Shown in pieces: positions 56,905 to 64,000 of a stretch of DNA of 64,000 nucleotides (position 1 is the stretch's first letter; each line of letters begins with the position of its first letter). The DNA lies in assembly GCA_973895155.1 (NCBI GenBank), contig OZ316898.1, positions 7,006,001 to 7,070,000 on the forward strand. The letters are read 5' to 3'. Under the pieces are notes generated by a model, which was not told the DNA's origin, ran no database searches, and saw nothing but the letters and a program-made list of their open reading frames with translations. Source of the stretch: Marsupella aquatica (Eukaryota > Marchantiophyta). The translations under genes and the position numbers were made by a program.

Positions 56905-59769
56905 ATGGGCGGTGAGTCAAGTAGCTCCAGCATTGATAGTTTGCAAGACATGCCGACTGGGACGGAATCGGAGTTGGTCCGAATTGGAGGCGCGCAGCTG
57001 TATCTCCTCGACGGGGTAGAGAGCGTGCGCATGGGAACTGGTGATTTTTCTCTTATTATGATTGTGCAAGCCACCACGCCTCTGGCGACATTGGTTGCGC
57101 AGGTTGCCGAATTTCAGTGGCCAATTGGGAAGGATGCCCCCGTGCTGAAAATCGCGAATCTCCGGTACACATTCGCTATGCCCGGGCTTCTCTATGGCCT
57201 GATTCTTCCCGACGGCACTGCTGCAGAACATGTGCAAACGTTTGAGTCGTATCTGCGACAGTACTGCACATTCGAAATCCGCCCTGAAATAGCCCAAGCT
57301 GCAGGTATATTTTTGTGTCTCTCGCTCTCTTGCCGCGCGTGGCAACAGCTGAGTATAGAGTCCATTCAGCTTCATTTACAGCAGTGGGGCGGGGATGTGG
57401 GGGAGGAAAAAAATGCTGTTTACAGACACGCTAGACGACCAAAACTCAAAAGTGAACAGTTTTTGTGTGCAGATCTATCATGTGAATGTCAAGCATCATT
57501 GTCAGTTCTTTCGTCCAGCCTTCTAACCAGGATTGGGTACCTGCGGCGCACCAGGGCGTGTGCTTCATGAGTATCAATTCCCCACTGCACTTGAAAGTAA
57601 AGTCTTCACCTAGCTGTGACAGTAGAGCCTATTTTGATTAGATTTCGAGGTGTAGTTGCAGACTGCTGAGTGTTATTTCAGTAACTCGTTGGAAAAGCCA
57701 TGCTTCTCACCGAGTGCACAGGAGGATAGCGGGCAAGTGCTCTCGTTGTGGTACTTTCTCAGGTTCCCTTTCAGCATGAGAGGCGTCCCAATTTTCGTTT
57801 CTCGCTCCGAGTAGTTACAGCAGATGGTTAGTTTTGTGGTACATATCAGGTCGTGTACCTTTTTTGTCGAGTGTTGCCAAAGGCTTCAAAACTTTTGAAT
57901 GAGCGTAGCTGCTGCGTCATTTGAATTGTAGCGGGGCGGGGCGAGACCTTGGCGAAACCTTGGCGAAACCTGGGCGATCATTTATGTTTACCCTAAGCAC
58001 TGGACGTCGAGGGAGCTTACGTTTCTTCGGTTGACAACACTGGTTGCTGACGATGATCAGCAATGTTCTTGGATGGTGTTACGAGTGTCTCTCGGAGTAG
58101 TTGGGCGCACGGTTCTCTGTGTCGCGTGAAATCATTGACAGAAATTCTACTGTAGAAGCTAACCTGATCGACCCGTTCCACATTTGCAGCGGACCCTAGG
58201 CTGAAGTTGTTCCGTGTCATGAAATTTCTGTTGAGCATCTAAGCTAACGTACAGTTTTCTAAGCGGGCGTGCTTGAGAAGATATTCTTCGCCTTCCGTTC
58301 AAGGAAGTTGTTATACGATTTCTTATTCTCTTGACAGCACTAGAAACATGAGAAAGTAGAACGGACTAGGATTAGGATTATTGTTTCCCTGCGCTCGAAA
58401 GATCCAGTTCTGTAACTGTATTGTGAGATTCGAAGACGAACATTTGTTTTTCCTGTTCTGGAAACTTAGCCCACGCGCTGTTCTCTTCTAATAGAATTTG
58501 AGTACTGAAGTGTGCAGCTCGAAGGTTTGAGAAGATGCACTAGTGAGTTTGGGTAAATATTGGTAGGAGAGGGCTTTTGAATCTATGTTTCGTAATTATT
58601 TGTCGGGTTCAATGGTTGCTGATCGTGCCCGCTCATTTATTTGACAAACAGGAGTGAGCGACTTAAGGCTGTGGTCTTCTGTGGGACGGCATGTGGACGG
58701 AGGATCAGAGGGAGCTCGTTATTGGACTGCTGTGGCTGACGATGTTGAAAGTTACAGCAGCAAGTTAGTCCGGCAGATGCGAAGTGGATCGAAACTTGCA
58801 GCAAATAGTATTCTTAAAGGCGGCGAGTGGGCAACATGGGGAATTAGACAGGGAGGCTCGTACGTCAAAAACATCAGCGGCGCTCCTGCAGTCCTGAACG
58901 ACGGAGACGAAATGAGTCTTCGTATGCAGAAGAGAGTTGATCAAGCGAGACGGATGTCTGCTGTCGCAAAACTTTTATCAAGAACTGTCTTGAAAGGCGC
59001 CATAAGCGCCACGGGCCATGTCGCCAATTTCCTTGGAACGGCTATCAGCGGGGCTCCTCCCGTGCGAGCTTTGATGAGCTCGGATACTCGGAGAGAAGTC
59101 GTCGTGGCGAGTGTGGACGCATTTGCTCAAGTTGTGGAAGCGGTAGAGACCGCAGGAAAGTCTCTTGCGACGGCGACAAGCTCTGTGGGAACTGATATTG
59201 TGCAACATAAATTTGGAGAGCAAGCTGGTCAGGTCGCCCAAGAAGGAATGGGCGCAGTGGGAAACATGATTGATAGTATGTGGACTCTCAACAAACTAGG
59301 GCTGTACATGCTATGGCATGCTACAACAGCGTCAACTGTGCTTAACAGTCGAAGCGGGGCGAAATCTCGATCAACATCGGGGACATCGTCCGAAGCAAGC
59401 ATTCAAAGTGCTCGGCAGAGGAAGTCTCCCTCGAGCATCTCTCCTACCTCGGTTAGCACCGCACTGCAGCCCACTTTGTCTGCGGGCCGGGCGATATCTA
59501 CCTCAGAACCAATGTCTGAGGATGTTCCCCGAACTGCGCAGCTGTTTCCCAATTCACCTGGTTGCTCGCAACCCCAGTACTATGCTATTGCTCCTCCCAA
59601 CCTGTACACGCATCATCGTCCTCAGAATATGCAAATGGCTCCACCAGGCTACGCTGCATACTATCACACGCAAAATTCCACCAGCCCCTTCCAACATTAC
59701 AGGCGGCCTGGGGTTCCACCTCAGGTACAACCCTTCTTTCCCCACACCACGGAGGCCAAACCGCAATAA
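56905..59769 (+). CDS. ERD7-like: Senescence/dehydration-associated protein (ERD7 / spartin-like senescence domain), 2 exons
   Basis: Plant proteins of this family (ERD7, senescence domain) are induced by dehydration, cold and senescence and are linked to membrane lipid or lipid-droplet binding; the exact role here is inferred. Exons 56905-57304 and 58652-59769 join in phase around a 1347-bp intron and give about 505 residues. The N-terminal part reads VRIGGAQLYLLDGVESVRM, GDFSLIMI and VAEFQWPIGKDAPVLKI, the conserved ERD7 start. The senescence domain in exon 2 includes ARYWTAVADDVESYSSKLVR, RRMSAVAKLLSRTVLKG and the Gly/Ala-rich VGTDIVQHKFGEQAG region. The C-terminal ~140 residues are Ser-rich, then Pro/Gln/Tyr-rich and probably disordered, longer than in Arabidopsis relatives as I recall them. 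ATG 56905 (CACCATGG context) was chosen over an upstream ATG at 56815 because similarity begins there. Confidence 0.88.
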
Positions 59770-61874
59770 ATGCTACAGATCAAGACTGAAGATATAGATG
59801 CCGAGCAAATATCCAGTCGAGCATCATATGCTGCACAAGACGGTGAATGATGTACATATCTCCAGTACATGACCGATTGGAAAGAAGGAACTAAATTGCG
59901 GGCTCATTCTCGAAACACGCAGGACTTATTCCCGTGGGGTTCGTGCTGGTATAATACTTGCTGTACATTTGGAAGACATGTTGTCACCCTCAGTTCCTCG
60001 AAGTAACTGTAACTTTAGTAGAGACCGAACAGTTTAGTCACGTCAATATCCACCACCGAATTGGTGCGAGCCATCAACCATCACGGCCTTCATACAGACG
60101 TAGATCGCTTGTACCGAGTCTGAAGAGGGTAGGAAAAATCGGCGTAGTAGCTGCATGTGTATTGATGTCCCATGCACATGCAGCAAACAGCCTTCTGTTG
60201 TAGTGTTCTAAGTTTAAGCAGGCAGACCGATGTTGATACCAATGGCATTGGACTGACAGAACACTCCTACGAGCTAGAATTGGTCATGAAGTGGAGTTTA
60301 GTTGTTGGAGATAAGTTTCCGTCATCGAAGCAAGATAAAGCGTCTGGACAGTAGATTGCCTTCAAAGTAGGTTTAGAGTTACAGTGACAGTTCATGTGCA
60401 GTAGCGTTGTTTCCCAAGTCGCGTAGTGTTAGGTAACAGTTTTGAAGGTTGGAGAGTACCATAATTAGAAGAAGTCCACGCATAGGATAGGGTTCTTGGA
60501 TTGATGGTGTATGTGGACAAGACCTGCGAGCCTCATTGAGTGTGAGCAAACTAAATCGAGCAGAGCTTGAACGTACTGATGTGCATGTTGATCAGTCTGT
60601 TGACTAGGTAAGAAGGAAACATCCGTAAGTTGGATAATTCAAAGTATCGTCGCGCGCAACCTCGGCTAGCTCTCCTTAGTAGCCAGCGAAGGCAAGCTGA
60701 TCGCTAGTTCGATGTGTCGGGGTCATTCTTATTGATCTTGCAATATTCGCAATCGAGATATTGTTTCAATATTCATATTGGTGACCAAATGACCTTGACT
60801 AACTTTTACATAGCTTTCAATCCTCCAAATTCCGGTGGTTTACGTTCAAAATTCACTGTTAAAGCACCATAACCTTTCCTGTCATCAATCGTCCACGAAA
60901 TGCTGTTCGAGCACTCGCCTACGAATGCCGCAGTTGTGATACGTTACTGAGCCGTATTTTACTACAAAATTTCATATGTTACAATCATGGGGCTGTAATT
61001 GCCAAACGTCGAAAGTACACACTGTTCGATGGGTAATCTTCCAGCGAATTGACGATAAGTTCTGTTCGAACTAAATTATTGATAATCATGCTCGTAAACT
61101 GGTCGCCGATATTTCCACACAGGTGTCATTACAACGAATTGGCACCGAAGTGAAGCTCTGAGAGTTCGACACAGGTGTCGTTAGAGCAGTTCGGCACCGA
61201 ATTTTCTTTGTCCCGTCACTCACTGATGCCTGTCGTTCATTCCCGCGTGACGAGCACCATCGAAGCCATCCACACAAATGATACGAGTCAGCTCGACTTA
61301 CGGCTGTCAACCTTTCCGGAATCATGAGCGTCCAAGCCGTCCACAAAACCGAAATACGTCGGCTGTCATACGCATGCTATCGCAGAACCTGTACCCCGGT
61401 TTCCAGCAACACCAACTAGCCTCCAATCTTCCATACAAATCATTCACGCGCGTCATTGCTTGAGAACGTCGCAGCAATCGAACGGTACAGACCGGCATCG
61501 AGCTCTCTTAGAACCAACCAACTGTCCGCGCGCTGACGATGGCAGTGACCGAGCTCGGCATGCTGCTGTCGTGTTTCGCAGGCCTTTCAGGACGCATGCT
61601 AGATCATGTCCATTCATACTCCAATCCCACCATTAAATGTCGAGCTACGAGCGTACAGTAGGTGTGGTCCCACCATGATTGAGAACATGTCTCCGCTCCA
61701 TTTCCCCGGGCTCGGATCCTGTCCCTCATCCAAACCTCTACACCTGGAAGGTATGCAAGTGTCCATTACTAGTTCAATGTTCCCAACTTCACATGCCATC
61801 TTGCAAACGAGTTCGCTACTGGGATTTATACATACTAGCCTATCTATGAACTCGCTAAGTGAGGTGAGACCGTG
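59770..61874. other. Intergenic DNA downstream of the ERD7-type gene
   Basis: 3' untranslated region and spacer. A pair of short direct repeats (ACACAGGTGTC ... GGCACCGAA) lies at about 61119-61152 and 61170-61201. No gene is supported. Confidence 0.5.
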
Positions 61875-61875
61875 A

Positions 61876-62442
61876 GAGCATCTCCAACGGTGTACACTAT
61901 TTACTGCACACGTTAAACTAGCCTTGACTACTTGTTTCTTGAACGGAAAGAGAAGGATTACTTGTTTCTTGAAGGGGAAGGAGGGATGAGGACAAAAAAG
62001 TACCCTTGCACAAAAAGGAATCATGATTGTTTTGTCTACATTTTCACTAAGTGTTTTGTGATCTAGAGTAGAGTCATGATCTAGAGGTTTCACTCTAGAC
62101 AGTAGGCCTTCAAAATAGTTTAGGTTTGCAAATTATCAGTAAGACATAGCATTAAGAGTTATCTCTTTTCAGTACAACCAAGGATGATGTGTCCACAAGC
62201 CCAATGGTTTTTCAGAACCTCCCAACATACTCACCATTTGGATACTGAACATCAGATATTGGAGATCAATGCGTTATACAGTAACTCATAAAACTACAGT
62301 AGCTTACAATAACCCACTTGGGTTGCCTTTTTGGTTCAACTCTACATGGTTTGGTCAACATAACATGACATTAGACCAACCCAGGTTAGAGTAGACCAAC
62401 CCAGGTTAGAGTAGACCAACCCATTACCCCTTGGAGATGCTC
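61876..62442. mobile_element. Harbinger-like MITE with GAGCATCTCCAA ends
   Basis: GAGCATCTCCAACGG at 61876-61890 and the reverse complement of GAGCATCTCCAAGGG at 62428-62442 form inverted ends with one mismatch. TGA flanks both sides (61873-61875 and 62443-62445) as a 3-bp target duplication. The GAGCATCTCCAA end and 3-bp duplication are known from plant PIF/Harbinger-type MITEs. The 567-bp inside is non-coding. It contains a ~30-bp tandem pair (61930-61944 and 61960-61974) and a 20-bp unit TAGACCAACCCAGGTTAGAG repeated from 62372. Confidence 0.75.
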
Positions 62443-62445
62443 TGA

Positions 62446-64000
62446 GATTGCAAATGACCATCATATACGAAACTTAGATACTTCCAAAGGGGAGTTCCCT
62501 TCCATTTTAACATTTAGTGTTCCATTGTAACAACATTATTAGAGCATCTCAAGCCAGCTTTTTCTCAGAAGTTTCTCATGACCAGACTGCTGTGAGCTGG
62601 GCTGCGGACAGAAAATCTGCAGTTCCTAAAAAAACAAAACTATCACTAACTTGGATGGTCAGTGCAGATGCTTCTGCACTAAAGGTTGCTTTGTGCAAAT
62701 GTGCCGGCACTCATTCAAAAATTGATGATGTTGAGTTTACATCTAGGCATGTGATGTGACCATCTCAACCCAAAATCCCTACGATTAAGTTTGCCATTGA
62801 TAAAAGTTGGGCTTCCCAATTTCACACATAGGCATATGAAAAGAAAAGGAAACCGCTCGTTTCAGGCCCTATTGGCAGAAACGGCAAAAGAGGAGCAAAA
62901 CACAAGAGGGGCATACTTAGGTATTGACTCCTCTTTTGCTATCGAGATATTTAGTAGATCTCATCATCAATTAAATGGGCTGGTTCCACATGACCACCAG
63001 TGTCTCTTTTGAAAGCACACTTTCGTCACCAAAATTGTGGTGATGTCACAACATGCTCAAGCCTAAGCAATCAACAATAGATCCCTAGCAGTGGATACTA
63101 GTGCACTTCAGCATAGGCTTGCCCCCTTAGATCCATATCCAACTTGGAGAACAACACTAGATGCGTATGATTAGATCACCACACTATTTTGTGGGGGAGG
63201 AAAGTATTTATTTATTATTAGCCTGAATGCCCAAACTTTGTTCATAAATAGATGGTGGGTATTCTTGGGCCTGGTCCCAGTTCCACCACCATACTTATGC
63301 CCCAATTTCCTTATCTATAGGTTTCACTTTGGACTGTAGGCTTTCGATCCCCCTCTACTCTAAGCACTTTTTCTTGTTTCTAGGCTTTTGGGGTTTGCAT
63401 TGGCCTCTTCTTTTGTGTTTGTCTTGTGTGTATCTCTTTTGCTTTCACTTTTGCTTTCACTTTGTTCGGCCCTTTTTGGTAGTAGTGTACTTTATTCCTC
63501 ATTGTAGCTTGTCTCTCTTACCCGATTCAAATCTAAGCTCGTTTCTTGAGATTAGGGGAAGAAACTTAGAGTGGACGTCGACCACAAAAATAGTATTTTC
63601 CTGGAACCAATATTTACGAAAGCGTGATTATGCCAGAAATTGGAAAGTTGAAATAAGAGTAGTTTTACGTCCAACCTCTCGCTTCAGCGGGCTCTGGTTT
63701 TCAATGGTGATGCGATAATCACAAAACAGTGTTCCAAGGAGTACACAATTAAAATTACAATCCTGATTGGAAATTCAATCCCAGTGATCTGGATAGTTGC
63801 GGACGCTTCGATCCATTCATTCTTTTGCTATTTTTAGCATCTCTGTTACTTCGTTGGAAAATAAACCGAAGCTCGAATGTCTCACAGATAGGAAACAGTT
63901 TCTAATGGCTGCTCTCTATCTACCTCACGGTTCGATGCTGTTCCATACATTTCCAAAAATCGAAGTTCTTGTTTGGAGCGCAGTATGTTATGAGATTCAA
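62446..64000. other. Intergenic DNA without a supported gene
   Basis: A second GAGCATCTC word after TTA lies at 62539-62550 but has no matching right end in reach. AT-rich sequence and short ORFs fill the rest. No gene, RNA or complete element is seen up to the window end. Confidence 0.45.

Overview
This is eukaryotic nuclear DNA from a land plant. Coding regions are split by short GT-AG introns. One gene encodes a nuclear-encoded chloroplast ATP-synthase subunit with a transit peptide, and the window also carries a plastid-lipase (PLIP) homologue, a plant-type nucleolar GTPase and a plant senescence/dehydration (ERD7-type) protein. The rest is AT-rich DNA with Ty1/copia, PIF/Harbinger and MITE-type repeats. 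The sequence alone does not fix the species. Compact genes separated by roughly 5-10 kb of repeat-rich spacer would fit many plants, including a bryophyte or lycophyte, but that is inference.

Layout. 1-675 is the 3' end (RNase H tail plus 3' LTR) of a copia element that starts outside the window. 1997-6727 (+) is a 14-exon serine carboxypeptidase of the SCPL20 / carboxypeptidase I type. 7565-11305 (-) is a 5-exon PLIP-type plastid phospholipase A1, convergent with the carboxypeptidase. 12.6-15.9 kb is non-coding and holds a degenerate ~70-bp tandem array. 15860-22876 is a small inverted-repeat (MITE-like) element split by a complete, recently inserted but coding-defective copia retrotransposon (16144-22793) with a perfect 5-bp target duplication. 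22.9-31.5 kb is spacer with dispersed and tandem repeats, telomere-like motifs and one odd proline-rich ORF. 31508-32266 (-) is intronless atpG (CF0 subunit b'). 34.3-40.9 kb is a decayed PIF/Harbinger region: a frameshifted DDE transposase (+) and a frameshifted Myb/SANT-like protein (-), with arrays of a ~58-bp hairpin-forming repeat on both sides. 41405-45374 (+) is a 12-exon NOG2/NUG2 ribosome-biogenesis GTPase with a telo-box just upstream. 45.4-56.9 kb is a gene-poor tract containing an old solo LTR of the same copia family (target duplication still intact), a candidate tRNA-derived SINE and other repeats. 56905-59769 (+) is a two-exon senescence/dehydration-associated protein gene. 61876-62442 is a Harbinger-like MITE.

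The five intact host genes have unrelated housekeeping or stress roles: vacuolar/secretory peptidase, plastid lipid hydrolysis, photosynthetic ATP synthesis, 60S ribosome assembly and lipid/stress-associated function. They do not form a pathway cluster. The main interest lies in the mobile DNA: the nested copia-in-MITE insertion, the contrast between near-identical LTRs and a multiply broken coding region, and the shared hairpin repeat flanking the Harbinger remnant. I did not find a convincing new gene system. All exon boundaries were read by eye from splice signals, reading phase and recalled family sequence, not by alignment.
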